From positions 73,100,551 to 73,164,550 of the forward strand of contig NC_080546.1 in the NCBI RefSeq assembly GCF_028640845.1: a stretch of 64,000 bases of DNA, read 5' to 3'. The notes beneath the pieces were generated by a model. That model searched no databases, had not been told where the DNA came from, and worked only from the letters and a program-made list of their open reading frames with translations. The stretch comes from Ahaetulla prasina (Eukaryota; Chordata; Lepidosauria; Squamata; Colubridae). Shown here in pieces: positions 1-10,279 of this stretch. Each line of letters begins with the position of its first letter. Positions within the stretch are counted from its first letter, which is position 1. The translations under genes were made by a program, and so were the position numbers.

Positions 1-735
1 TGTGGAAGGCTTATCCTGATGATTGAAACAACCATGCTTCTAAAAAAAGCATTCTTAAAACCTGCAGAGCTTTAGTTCTCCCCGTAGTTGCAAAATTGTT
101 TAAGTTATCTTACAATCACATATATCTTGTGTTCATTACTTACACATACAAATCTATAGAAGCAGAATTTGTACCTATTGCCAGAAATGCACAGCCATCA
201 GATTTAAGGATTGCCCCCATAATTCTACTTCCCTTGTGTGTTCTCCACATGCACTTACTGTATCACTGGAACATAATAAAAAAAAACTGTGTATGATGTG
301 CCCACGGGACACAATTACCTATAATTGGGAGACTCTCAACCTTGTTCCTTTTTTGCATCAGCTGGTATAAGACAAGAAGTACAGGACCATCCAAGCAAAG
401 GCAGCGAAAGCAATAGAAACAATCTGGATTTTCCTCTCGCTTACAAGAAACAGTAAATGGAGAAAGAGAGCAACAGTTATACAGCACAGCCTTCTCTGCA
501 CGTTTATGAATCATTGTGTAGCCCTTTGTGATTAAATAACTTTAGGTGAATTGAGAGTTTGTTCCTGAGATTTATGAGCACACCCCTGAAAAGAACAGTG
601 CTCAACAGTTATTAAAACCTAATGTTCTGGATGAGATATCTGTGGAATTTCAGATATTGTTTATTTAATTCTGATCTCCTGTGATAGAGAACCCAGAGAT
701 TGGTGCGTGCACGTGAGAGTGAATTTTCTAATTCT
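1..735. other. unassigned AT-rich DNA
   Basis: I see no recognisable gene or repeat here. The short open frames lack known motifs and codon structure. Confidence 0.5.
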
Positions 736-750
736 CTAATCTTGAGGACA

Positions 751-1104
751 GGGATGCAGTGGCTCAGTGGCTAAGGTGCTGAGTTTGTCAATTGAAAGGT
801 CGGCAGTTCGGCAGTTCGAATCCCTAGTGCTGCATAACAGGGTGAGTTCCCGTGACTTGTCCCAGCTTCTGCCAACCTAGCAGTTCAAAAGCATGTAAAA
901 AATGCAAGTAGAAAAATAGGGACCACCTTTGGTGGGAAGGTAACAGCATTCTGTGTGCCTTTGGTGTTGAGTCATGCCAGCCACATGACCACAGAGACGT
1001 CTTCGGACAGCACTGGCTCTCTGGTTTTGAAATGGAGATGAGCACCGCCCCCAGAATCAGGAACAACTAGCATATATGTGCGAGGGGAACCTTTACCTTT
1101 ACCT
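751..1104 (+). mobile_element. Sauria SINE, full length
   Basis: A tRNA-derived head (A-box-like GTGGCTCAGTGG and B-box-like GGCAGTTCGAATCCC) is followed by the conserved Sauria body and a tail of repeated ACCTTT, which is the BovB-like 3' end. A perfect 14-bp target-site duplication, CTAATCTTGAGGAC, flanks it at 736-749 and 1103-1116. This is known to be a squamate SINE mobilised by BovB LINE machinery. The head contains a small duplication of GGCAGTTC. Full length plus an intact TSD suggests a fairly young insertion. Confidence 0.95.
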
Positions 1105-1116
1105 AATCTTGAGGAC

Positions 1117-1536
1117 TGGATCTGGATGAATCTGGATTCATTTCTCATTGAAGGCGGGCAAAAATATGGCTTTACTGTCTCCAGCAGACATAAACTACCA
1201 TCGATACACTGTATATTTTACAAGTAAGCCGTATACCTTTCTTAATAAAGATCCTGTGACACCTGCTTTAATAAATCTTATCAACCAAGCACCCAGGTAT
1301 GATGAATAGAGCTTTTCTCCAAACATAGAAAAATGGGAATAATTGGAAATCTGTATTCTATTCAATTTACGTTGCATCCTCAAATTTTCAAAGGCTGCGA
1401 TGGGATGTTCTGTTCAATCTAGATTGGGGATGGAAAAGGCCTGAAAGGAATTATTTGGTTTTAACTCTCAACATGACTCAGTACTTCACATATCTCCCAA
1501 TATGTCCTTAGAATATAAAAAAGCTTAGTATGAATC
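1117..1536. other. unassigned DNA
   Basis: No gene or repeat family recognised between the SINE and the AAAG microsatellite. Confidence 0.5.
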
Positions 1537-1604
<68 letters not shown>

Positions 1605-1606
1605 AA
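1537..1606 (+). repeat. (AAAG)n microsatellite
   Basis: About 17 nearly perfect tetranucleotide units on the + strand. Confidence 0.97.
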
Positions 1607-1704
1607 TAGTGATGCACAGAAATGTGTTGTTCTGTGTAATATATTTCTGTATTTACTTGTGTTCTAATTAGTTTTCTCTAAATTCTGGGTTGCTTTAGTT
1701 AGGG

Positions 1705-1834
1705 CAGGGGTCTGCAAACTTGGCTCTTTTAAGACTTGTGGACTTCAGTTCCCAGAGTTCCTCAGCCAGCCGCCTGAGGAACTCTGGGAGTTGAAGTCCA
1801 CAAGTTTTAAAAGAGTCAAGTTTGCAGACTCCTG
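1705..1834. mobile_element. hAT-type MITE, 130 bp palindrome
   Basis: Begins CAGGGGTCTGCAAACTTG and ends with its near-complement, so most of the element folds on itself. The 8-bp duplications AGTTAGGG at 1697-1704 and 1835-1842 are identical. CAGGGG ends with an 8-bp TSD are typical of non-autonomous hAT elements. Confidence 0.93.
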
Positions 1835-1942
1835 AGTTAGGGGGATGATGTGAAGGAAACAGTAAACCAAGAGGATTGTGCTTGCATGGAGAACATAGGG
1901 AAGGATATATTTGAGCAATACAGCATATGTTTGCTGATCTGT

Positions 1943-1967
1943 TGTCTGTCTGTCTGTCTGTCTGTCT
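1943..1967 (+). repeat. (TGTC)n microsatellite
   Basis: About six TGTC units. Confidence 0.9.
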
Positions 1968-2104
1968 ATTTATGATCTATGATTTGTTATTTATTGTATT
2001 AATTACATTGACATGATGTGTTCTCTTTCGACCCCTACAAATAAAAGTATACACACATATGCACATTCACAAACACTGGACCTAGGTGTGAACTTTAAAC
2101 ACTA

Positions 2105-2271
2105 CAGGTGGTTCTTAACTAATTATTGGTCATTTACCGACTGTACAAACTTACAACAGCCTCGAAAATAGTGCTTAATGTACTACAAAGTGCTTCTGGC
2201 CATCATAAAATGTTCCATTGGTCCCTCTTCAAGGTCACATGGTCTCATTTCAGGTTCTTGGCAATCTGTAA
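2105..2271. mobile_element. fragment of TA-flanked DNA transposon
   Basis: Starts ACAGGTGGTTCTTAACTA, resembling the left end of the complete copy at 54,436-54,809, and drifts over about 160 bp. Its right part is cut off by the hAT MITE at 2272. Confidence 0.55.
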
Positions 2272-2533
2272 CAGTGGTGAAATTCATTTTTTTTTATTAC
2301 TGGTTCTGTGGGCATGGCTTGATGGGCATGGTGTGGCTTGGTGGGAGTGGCTGGGGAAGGATATTGCAAAATCTCCATTCTGACCTCACTCCAGGGAAAG
2401 GATACTGCAAAATCTCCATTCCCACCCCACTCTGGGGCCAGCCAGAGGTGGCATTTGCTGGTTCTCCGAACTACTCAAAATTTCCGCTACCAGTTCTCCA
2501 GAACCTGTCAGAATCTGCTGGATTTCACCCCTG
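2272..2533 (+). mobile_element. hAT-like MITE, GTGAAAT family
   Basis: Ends CAGTGGTGAAATTC and GGATTTCACCCCTG are imperfect inverted repeats. The interior carries GTGGGCATGGCTT motifs and two copies of a TGCAAAATCTCCATTC unit. Flanks ATCTGTAA and GTTTGTAA resemble a decayed 8-bp TSD. Same family at 33,240, 50,331 and 52,640. Confidence 0.85.
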
Positions 2534-2541
2534 GTTTGTAA

Positions 2542-3780
2542 ACAGATTGTGATCATAACATGACCATTTGCAGCCTTCTCTTATGGCCTCCCAAGAACAT
2601 CAGTGGGGAAGCCATTGATAAACTACACATATTGTTCTCAGATCAGTGGTTTTCCTAGCTCAGTGTATGCAAAGATTGGCAATAGATCTTCAGTATTTTG
2701 GATAGGTTTTCTTCTTCTATCTTCCTAGAAATGTCAAAATTCATCTGCTTCTGAAGTATATGCTATATCTATTAGCTACAGTCGTCCCCTGTGTAATAGT
2801 AATTTTATAGTAGGATAAACTGTGCCACATGCTATCTTGGTATAAAGACCTGCAGACTTTTCCTTTTTGCTATCATCAACATTACCATAATCTTTTTAAA
2901 AAATCCAGCTCCTTGAGAATATTGTTTCCTTATTTTACACTTGGGAAGTGTAAATCTTCTGTAGCTTCAGATAATTCAGAAGCTATAAAAAATACAGCCC
3001 TCTGTACATTGCTTTAGGGGGAAAACAAAAACAGCATCAAGTAATAAAATGGTGGAAATATATCTTCAAATACTGTATTCCTCTGGGGCTCATGGAAGCA
3101 TTTTACTATTTAAACTATTTAAAATAATATTTTTGACCAAGTTATGTTCCTTGAGGGAGAAGGGGGGGAAAAGTAATATATATTGAACCTGCTATAGAGT
3201 AATTTTAAGATTCTCTAACATTCTGCTTTAAAATTTCAGAACAAATGCTGCAAATGAATGAGATTCAAAGCACTAAGATGCAAAGCTATTCAATTTTTAC
3301 CCCCTCTATTCATTGTCAATTAAGAATCCCTACTGCAAATGACTGTTGCTTCAGAAAACAAAGCTGTTCAGTCTCTTTTTACTCTTTGTATGAGAACCAG
3401 ATAACAGCATTTGTTCTTACTAACTTTTATTCTAACGGGGAATGACATCAGAATAGAGAGCGATTGTCATTTGACAATGTTTTATAGGTCTCACTCATCG
3501 GAATATAATTGCTAATCTTAGCCGTGTAGAAGAAATACTTCCTTGACATAAAAGTGGCAGGTGGCATGAATAATTTTATTGTTTACATCTCTGCTCAGCA
3601 CTACAATTTCAATTCTTAGAATTAAAAGAACATTATGTTTTTAACACATCATTGTTTCAGGTGTTTTACTACAACAATGGATTTCATGCTTTAAAAGCAA
3701 TTAGTAATAAAAAAAAAAGATTCTCTTGTTGAGAAATATATTAGACACTGTAACCGCTATTATTATAATATAATATAATA
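2542..3780. other. unassigned DNA
   Basis: AT-rich, with no recognisable coding exon or repeat family. The short frames at 2829 and 3245 show no known domain. Confidence 0.5.
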
Positions 3781-3782
3781 AA

Positions 3783-4071
3783 CCCTGACTGCTCTTTAGA
3801 AGGCCAGATCCTGAAGATGAAAGTGAAATACTATGGCCACCTAATGAGAAAGAAAGACTCACTGGAGAAGAGCCTAATGCTGGGAAAGACTGAGGGCAAA
3901 AGAAGAAGAGGACGACAGAGAACGAGGTGGCTGGATGGAGTCACTGAAGCAGTAGGCATGAATTTAAATGGACTCCAGAGGATGGTAGAGGATGGTAGAT
4001 GGAAGGCCTGGAGGAACATTGTCCATGGGGTCGCGATGGGTCAGACATGACTTCACAAATAACAACAAACC
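3783..4071 (+). mobile_element. BovB LINE, 3' fragment
   Basis: The frame at 3817-4050 reads KVKYYGHLMRKKDSLEKSL, then GKRRRGRQRTRWLDGVTEA and HGVAMGQT. This is the C-terminal tail typical of BovB/RTE ORF2. It ends in an AACAACAAAC tail. Only about 290 bp survive, so it is 5'-truncated. A second copy lies on the minus strand at 59,089-59,476. Confidence 0.92.
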
Positions 4072-4119
4072 ATTATTATGGTTATTAACCTTATTGTTTT
4101 TATATTATATTAATAATAT

Positions 4120-4499
4120 AAATGGCTGATATTTATGACTGTTGCTGTGTTCCAAAGTCATGTGATCACCTTTTGCGACCCTCTGACAGGCAAAGACAAT
4201 GGGGGAAGCCAGATTCACTTAACAACCTGGTTACTAACTAATCAAGCAGTGATTCACTTAACAACTGTGGCAAGAAAGGTCATAAAATGGCACAAAACTC
4301 ATTTAAATGTTTCACTTACCAACAAAAAATGGGGAACCCAGATTCACTTAATGACCGGATTACTAACTAATCAAGCAATGATTCACTTAACAACTATGGC
4401 AAGAAAGTTCATAAAGCGGGACAAAACTCACTTAACAAATGTTTCACTTATCAACAGAAATTTGGGGCTCAATTGTGGTTGTAAGTTGAGGATTACCTG
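4120..4499. mobile_element. TA-flanked DNA transposon, right part
   Basis: Rich in CACTTAACAAC and CAAGAAAGGTCATAAA motifs and ending GTAAGTTGAGGATTACCTG, matching the complete copy at 54,436-54,809. An internal segment is duplicated: the AACCTGGTTACTAACTAATC unit recurs near 4353. The left end is missing. Confidence 0.7.
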
Positions 4500-5081
4500 C
4501 AGTAGATAACAAGAAATGTTATCTGCATGGATCTGCATGTTCTATTAGCAGTTTAAGCCTTCCTTTTCTATGTGAGAAAAGTGTCTTTCCCTGTTGTGAC
4601 CCAGACCCAAGTAGATAGTAATAAACTTAGTCCATGGAAAAACAAACTTTATTTGAACAGCTGAGAATTACTTCATTCCCAGCATCGTTCAAGTCAAAGT
4701 AAAACAAATGCCTCCCAACACAAATTCCTCAGTTATCTCACAAACCTTAATCCAATTTGGCAAACTGCCAAAGGCCCTTCCTGGCAAATGTCCAGAAACC
4801 ACAAAAACAAAGATGTAGATGAAGCAGAAGACACAGCTACAACGTTGTTTTCTGGCAAAGCTGAAACACCGGTACTGGTCTGTTTTAAGCCTTATGGGAG
4901 GGGCCAATCATCTCTTGGCCCTACTTTTTATTTATTTTTATTTATTTATTTTATTTTATTTTGTCACACAGTATATATAAGCATAAGCATGTAATAACTA
5001 TACAATATATAATATAATATAATACAATATATAAGCATATATATAAGTATATATATAAGATCTCTTAGAAATGGGGTGATG

Positions 5082-5599
5082 TGTTCTGTCCCCCCCAACC
5101 ACAATCAATTAGAAACGCAAACTGACTAGATGTGCCAGAAATTTATTCTTGCCAAGTCCTCTTATCTATCAGAGTGACTGCAGTCCGAGCTGGAACAATC
5201 CCAAAGTTCAGAAGGAAACGAAACAGAATCCAGGAGCCAAAGTACAGCCAATGTCAATTGTTTGTTCGTCACAAGAACTATAGGGCAGCCCCTCCTGCTT
5301 TTATATCCTGTGTGGTGTGGCTCCATGACTTAGCACTCTCTAGGCCTGCCCCACCCTTTCTTTTGATGTTGCCGTCTCTCCTGTCTGTGATACCGGGGGT
5401 CCAGCCATGACTGGTTGCCTGAGAGGGAGGAGATGCAGGAGACAGAGGCCTCGTCATTTCCTCCACCTGGTCTGCCTCCGAGACTTGGAGCAGAGCCAGA
5501 GAAGGAGGCTCCACAGAGGGAAGCCCTGTTGGCTCTTCCCCCTCGCTCTCTGAGTCACTTTCTGCCAGGAGGCCAGGTTCGGGGGGCGAAGACACAACA
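5082..5599 (-). mobile_element. solo LTR (family 2)
   Basis: On the minus strand it begins TGTTGTGTCTTCG and ends GGGGACAGAACA. The TSD is TGATG/TGAGG (4 of 5 match; the uninterrupted LINE has TGAGG). A TATA-like GATATAAAAGC lies near 5297-5307 and AATAAA near 5141. It is 518 bp, close to the 515-bp copy at 53,451. It sits inside family A LINE sequence, making it the youngest layer of a three-level nest. Confidence 0.93.
5278..5598 (-). pseudogene. LTR-resident ORF tail (family 2)
   Basis: Frame open for about 106 codons from the second LTR base. It begins VVSSPPEPGLLAESDSESEG, stays rich in Ser, Pro and Glu, and ends by reading through the TATA region. The copy at 53,451 has the same start and acidic motif. 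No known domain. Probably the tail of an upstream element protein rather than a host gene. Confidence 0.6.
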
Positions 5600-6090
5600 T
5601 GAGGTCAATAGTAGACAGTTTTTGGTTGAAGCTTTGGGGATTTTGGGAAGAGACCACAGAGTCAGGTAGTTTATTCCAAGCATTAACAACTCTGTTACTG
5701 AAGTCATATTTTCTGCAATCAAGATTGGAGGCCTTAACATTAAGCTTAAATCTATTGTGTGCTCGTGTATTGTTGCAATTGAAGCTGAAGTAGTCTTCGA
5801 CAGGAAGGACATTGAAATAGATGATTTTATGAGTTAAACTCAGGTCATGTCTAAGGCGGCGTAGTTCTAAATTTTCTAAGCCAAGGATTTCAAGTCTGGT
5901 GGTATAAGGTATTTTGTTGTATTCAAAGGAGTAGAGAACTCTTCTTGTAAAATATTTCTGGACACATTCAATGTCAGAAATGTGGTATGGGTTCCAGACA
6001 GTCGAGCTATATTCAAGAATTGGTCTAGCAAATGTTATATATGCTCTGGTTAGTAGTGTAGTGTTTTTGGAGAAGAAGCTACGCTCCCGA

Positions 6091-6301
6091 GTTGTCCTCT
6101 CTGCTTGAGCTGCTCTTGCCTTCTGGCAGCTCTTCTTATGCGTGCATTAGGAACAGGCTCTTCCTGTTCCTCTGCCTCACTACTATCAGGTTCTGGAGGC
6201 TCTGGAGGCCACACCTCACTCCCCGATGGCCCTGGCTTCACCTCAGACTCATCGCTGTCCGACTCCATTACCAGCTCCATAGGCTGCTGACGGAGCACAA
6301 C
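6091..6301 (-). pseudogene. LTR-resident ORF tail (family 1)
   Basis: Read from the second base of the LTR, the frame starts VVLRQQPMELVMESDSDES. It runs through Pro/Glu/Ser-rich sequence to EEQEEPVP and an Arg-rich RRAARRQEQLKQ segment, then enters the nested LINE. The same frame and motifs recur in the LTR at 48,168. It may be the C-terminal end of a protein encoded upstream in the parental element; the identity is unknown. Confidence 0.6.
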
Positions 6302-6504
6302 ATTCCCTATTACCAGCATAAGTTTCCCTCAAGTATATAACTAAATGACATTGTTCTCCACTCATGCCCAGTCCATTACAAATGCATTCCCAGCTGAGTT
6401 TTGCAACTCTGCTTGTTCAAAAGTACTATTTTCTATCCTAAACTAAGTCCTTCCAAATGATTGGCATATTATTCTTCATTCCAGTCTAATCACATCTTCA
6501 ATAT

Positions 6505-6745
6505 TAATTGGCTACAACAATTATTGGCCCCTTCTCAAAAAGCCATTCCTTGGCCCTATCATTTGAAAACTATCTGCCAGTATCTGATTTAATATGCCTT
6601 AGTAAGGTTGTTGAGAAAGTGGTTGGACTTCTGGTGATAAAGAATATTTGGATCTCTTTCAGTCAGGCTTCAGCTCTGGGGATGAGGTGTAGACAGCAAA
6701 GTTGTTCATATAGATGACTTATAGTGTGATCTGGAAGAATGTGCC
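6505..6745 (+). pseudogene. old L2 LINE fragment, RT region
   Basis: Conceptual translation gives FENYLPVSDLICLSKVVEKVV, which corresponds to the NYRPVSNLxxxxKVVExVV motif at the start of L2-type reverse transcriptase. Too decayed to encode a product. Confidence 0.75.
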
Positions 6746-6823
6746 CTTTCTAGCATTGCTAGATATCAGGAGATAGCTAGAGCGCTAGATCACTAGATTG
6801 ATCAATCGATAGATAGATAGCAT

Positions 6824-7506
6824 GTTTCCCTGAAAATAAGAACCAGTCTTATGTTTTTTCCCACTAAAAAGGGCCTCTCTTATTTTCTGGGGATGTCTTC
6901 CACTGACTCACCTTGTGGCAGCAGCACTGTCAGCCCCACCCAGCAGGCACCCGCTGCCATCTCACTTCTTCTGCCGCCGCTTGCCTCTGCTGTACGTGGC
7001 ACCCCCAGTGTCTGTTTTGTTATCAGAGGCCTTCAGGAAAGAAACGAGGTTTGGGATTGATGCGCATGTCCATCTGGAGCTCTTTTATTGACAGCAGAGG
7101 CTTTCCTGAGGCCTCTGATGGTGAAACCGAGGCCAGGGGGTACTGTGCGCATCAATCCAGAGCGCTTTTTTCGGCTGCAGAGGCCTTTCCTGACAGCAAA
7201 ACGGAGGCTGGGGGCGATTCGCACAAGCAGCAGCAAGTGACTGTGGAAGAAGTGGGGCTGGCAAGGCAAAGCAGGTGTCAGGGTGTGTGAGGCCTGGCTA
7301 CAACTGTCTGAAGGTAAGCAGCTCCACCACCACCATCCCCACCCTCGCTTGATTTTTACCTCACCCCATCCTGTGCAACCAGGTGCAACAGAGTGGGCAG
7401 GATCTTAACGAGGGCTTATTTTGGGTGGGGTAGGACTTATATTGGGCACATGTGTAAAAATCAAATTATGGCTTATTTTCAGGATAGGTCTTATTTTCAG
7501 GGAAAC
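6824..7506. mobile_element. non-autonomous DNA transposon, 683 bp
   Basis: Terminal inverted repeats GTTTCCCTGAAAATAAGA and TCTTATTTTCAGGGAAAC. Subterminal CTTATTTT motifs repeat inside both ends. The interior is GC-rich (6900-7300) and codes for nothing recognisable. I could not find a convincing TSD, so the superfamily is open. Confidence 0.8.
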
Positions 7507-7509
7507 TTG

Positions 7510-7556
7510 TTAGAGAGGCAGACAGACAGACAGGCAGACAGAGACAGACAGACAAA
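7510..7556 (+). repeat. (CAGA)n microsatellite
   Basis: Interrupted CAGACAGA units next to the right end of the preceding transposon. Confidence 0.85.
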
Positions 7557-7644
7557 AAATGCAGAAGGAAACAGACTCCATAAGAAGACAAAAATATACT
7601 TTATTGAGATATTGCTAAAATGACAGAAAGTGGCAAGTCTGCTT

Positions 7645-7822
7645 GTAATAGAATAGAATAATTGGGTTGGACAGGATCTAGGAGGTCTTTTACTCCAACC
7701 TCAATGGTATAGGGTCTCAAGCAGGAGACCCTATACCATTTCAGACAAATGGTTGTCCAATCTCTTTTTGAAAGCCTCCAATGGAGCACTCACAACTTCT
7801 GAAGTGAATTGCTCTCATCCTT
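7645..7822 (-). mobile_element. CR1 LINE 3' end
   Basis: On the minus strand it ends in the CR1 terminus: AGACCTCC-like block, TTGGAGTAAAAG, then GTCCAACCCAATTATTCT. The upstream CCTATACCATTTCAGACAAATGG block is the usual CR1 3' sequence. Contains a small inverted duplication of the GGGTCTC region near 7710-7735. Confidence 0.8.
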
Positions 7823-7834
7823 GTGCTTTATAAT

Positions 7835-8240
7835 TATATAAATTTATAATCAGCTTTAATTGCAATAATACAAGGGCAACCAATAGATTTAAACTTAATG
7901 TTAACCGCTTTAATCTAGATTGCAGAAAATATGACTTCTGTAACAGAATCATCAGTGCTTGGAATACTTTACCTGACTCTGTGGTCTCTTCCCATAATCC
8001 TAAAAGCTTTAACCAAAAACTTTCTACTATTGACCTCACCCCATTCCTAAGAGGACCATAAGGGGCGTGCATAAGCGCACAAACGTGCCTACCGTTCCTG
8101 TCCTATTGTTTTTCTTTTTTTCTTCCTATATATATATATGGTCATACCTCCTAATATTTACTCATATATATGTTTATATGCTATATAATCTTTTTGTATG
8201 ATGTTGTGACAAAATAAATAAATAAAAAATAAATAAAAAG
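7835..8240 (+). mobile_element. CR1-like LINE family A, 3' end
   Basis: Matches the family A terminus: GATTGCAGAAAATATGACTT, GTGGTCTCTTCCCA, GGGGCGTGCATAAG, then GTTGTGACAAAATAAATAAA tail. Only the last 400 bp remain. Confidence 0.88.
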
Positions 8241-8315
8241 AAGGAATTTACCTTAGTCTCTTCCACATGCTGACTTGTTTCTCAAGACTTAAGGAATATT
8301 TCAGCTCTCTTTGCT

Positions 8316-8369
8316 TATACATACATACATACATACATACATACATACATACATACATACATACATACA
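8316..8369 (+). repeat. (ATAC)n microsatellite
   Basis: About 13 ATAC units. Confidence 0.95.
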
Positions 8370-8399
8370 CAGTATAATCTTACCTATTTTCCCTAAGTT

Positions 8400-8720
8400 C
8401 ATCAGTCTGATTCTTCTCATCCTGTAACATTTAATATCATTGATCATGATATCTTATTGGATTGCCTGTGATATTGGGTATTGGAAGCATTATTTTGCTA
8501 TAGCTCCATACTACCCTAAGCAGATCAAAATTAATGGAAGAGCAATACCCCATTGTTCACTTGCTATCCTGTTTTGATTAACATATACATGAAATGATGG
8601 GGACAGATATCCATTCATTTGGGCATTATTCATATGCTGATATCTAGTTTTATATATTTAATCAGGGCTGAATGGGAGATGTGATTGAAACTTTAATGCA
8701 GTGCTGAGAGATTCTAAGGG
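8400..8720 (+). pseudogene. old L2 LINE fragment, RT core
   Basis: Translation shows a decayed FNIIDHDILLD (RT motif A region) near 8430 and, near 8580-8650, NIYMK followed by a damaged YADD-like region. Order and spacing fit L2-type RT. Many stops. Confidence 0.7.
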
Positions 8721-8959
8721 ATGAAATCCACATAAAATACTGAAATTGATGGTGGCAAGATGGTGGGGCTTAATAACAGGATTGCAATACTTCTAAAGAA
8801 CTGGTGCACATGGACTAAAGACTCCTACTGGAGTCGTAGTGGAAGACATGCCCAAGAGAACTGTTGACCAGCTTTAGTAGGGTCTCCAATTGAGTCCTTT
8901 TCTGGACCTGGATGTATGTATATAATATAATAATATAACCTGTATATGAAATAGTACTT

Positions 8960-9132
8960 GAGCAGATGGTTGGATTAGAAGACCTTCAAAGTCCCTTCCA
9001 ACTCTGTTAATCTGTTATTCTGATTAGAATCCTGCATCTAGTTTTGGTGACCACAATCTAAAAAAATGTTGAGACTCTGGAAAGACTGCAGACAACAACA
9101 ACAAACTTGATTTGGGGGGGTGGAGCTAAAAC
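8960..9132 (+). mobile_element. CR1 LINE fragments
   Basis: 8960-9014 is a CR1 3' terminus (GACCTTCAAAGTCCCTTCCA, AACTCTGTTAATCTG). 9015-9132 is a more upstream CR1 segment (TTGGTGACCACAATCTAAAA, GAGACTCTGGAAAGACTGCA). The second resumes after the nested LINE at 9735. Confidence 0.82.
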
Positions 9133-9735
9133 GTATTTATTTTATTTTATTTTATTTATTTTGTCACAACAATATATATAAGCATAAGCATGAAATAATT
9201 ATACAATATATAAGCATATATATGAGTATGCGTATGTAATAACTATATTAATTGGATATAACGAAAGGAAACAATAGGACAGGAACGGTACACACGATTG
9301 TGCTCTTATGCACGCCCCTTACAGACCTCTTAGGTGAGGTCAAAGGTAGATAGTTTTTGGTTGAAGCTTTGGGGATTTTGGGAAGATACCACAGAGTCAG
9401 GTAGTGTATTCCAAGCATTAACAACTCTGTTACTGAAGTCATATTTTCTGCAATCAAGATTGGAGCCCTTAACATTAAGCTTAAATCTATTGTGTGCTCG
9501 TGTATTGTTACAATTGAAGCTGAAGTAGTCTTTGACAGGAAGGACATTGTAATAGATGATTCTATGAGTGAAACTCAGGTCATGCTGAAGGCGGCGTAGT
9601 TCTAAATTTTCTAAACCCAGGATTTCAAGTCTGGTGGCATAAGGTATTTTGTTGTAATCAGAGGAGTGGAGAACTCTTCTTGTAAGATATTTCTGGACAC
9701 GTTCAATTGTATTGATGTCAGAAATGTGGTATGGG
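9133..9735 (-). mobile_element. CR1-like LINE family A, 3' part
   Basis: TTTATTTTATTTTATTTAT tract and TTTTGTCACAACAATATATA mark the 3' end. The minus-strand reading contains the family A C-terminal protein region. It interrupts a + strand CR1 copy, whose sequence continues on both sides. Confidence 0.88.
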
Positions 9736-9943
9736 TTCCAAATGAAGAAGTGTTGCAGGAATTGGGTATGTATAGTCTAGTGGATGGAAGGATTGGGGTG
9801 ACATGATAGCAGTCTTCCAATATTTGAAGGGCTGCCACAAAGAATGGGGGTCAGCCTATTTTCCAAAGCACTGCAAAGCAAGGCAAGAAGCAATGGATTG
9901 AAATTAATCAATAATAGAAGCAACCTAGAACTAAGGAGAAATT
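9736..9943 (+). mobile_element. CR1 LINE, continuation
   Basis: CATGATAGCAGTCTTCCAAT, TTTGAAGGGCTGCCACAAAG and ACCTAGAACTAAGGAGAAAT are the standard CR1 3' sequence, following on from 9015-9132. The element stops abruptly at about 9943. Confidence 0.85.
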
Positions 9944-10009
9944 GATCTATAATGTGTGAGTTTTTATTTTACAATAAATCTACGTGTAAAGTCATCACGA
10001 TTACAACTC

Positions 10010-10273
10010 AATCCAAGCCTGCCCTGTTGCTGGTCGTCACTGATTGGCTAAGACGTGAGCAGCCAAACAGCGGGAAATTGCAGCCCTCCTATTGGTTCCT
10101 CCAGTCTGACAGCTCCCTATTTAACTATCTGTCAGACAGCCACTGTTGTTGTCAATGTTCTAGCTCACACAAAGTTGCCTTGCTCTGTTAGCAATTACTG
10201 GTTAGCAATAAACAAGTTGTGTTTACACCAGCCCAGCCTCAGACTCTCCTTGCCTGGTTCTCCATACAGAACA
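10010..10273 (+). mobile_element. possible LTR-like promoter block
   Basis: Has two CCAAT-like motifs (TGATTGGCT, CTATTGGTT), a TATA-like CTATTTAACT near 10,118, AATAAA near 10,207 and ends near CAGAACA. That order fits a short LTR, but I found no clear 5' end and no TSD. Confidence 0.35.
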
Positions 10274-10279
10274 CAATGC

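Larger units (their letters stand above)
4918..6090 (-). mobile_element. CR1-like LINE family A, 3' part, split by an LTR
   Basis: The 3' end lies at low coordinates: a TTTATTTATTTTATTTT tract followed by the conserved GTCACA region. Minus-strand fragments encode the conserved C-terminus (RKYDF, SSQNPQSFNQKL). It is inserted in a family 1 LTR, with CTAC on both sides as a possible short TSD. It is interrupted at 5082-5599 by another solo LTR. 5'-truncated. Confidence 0.88.
4592..6302 (-). mobile_element. solo LTR (family 1), split by nested insertions
   Basis: On the minus strand the LTR begins TGTTGTGCTCC and ends GGGTCACAACA. TSD TTCCC is perfect at 4587-4591 and 6303-6307. Its two parts, 4592-4917 and about 6091-6302, match the uninterrupted copy at 48,168-48,734. 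A 1.17-kb CR1-like insertion separates them. No internal retrovirus-like region is present, so this is an LTR-LTR recombination product. Confidence 0.93.

Noticed and set aside
751..850. tRNA-like A and B boxes
   Set aside because: They belong to SINE heads here and at 33,050 and 52,720; flanking TSDs and SINE bodies show they are not tRNA genes.
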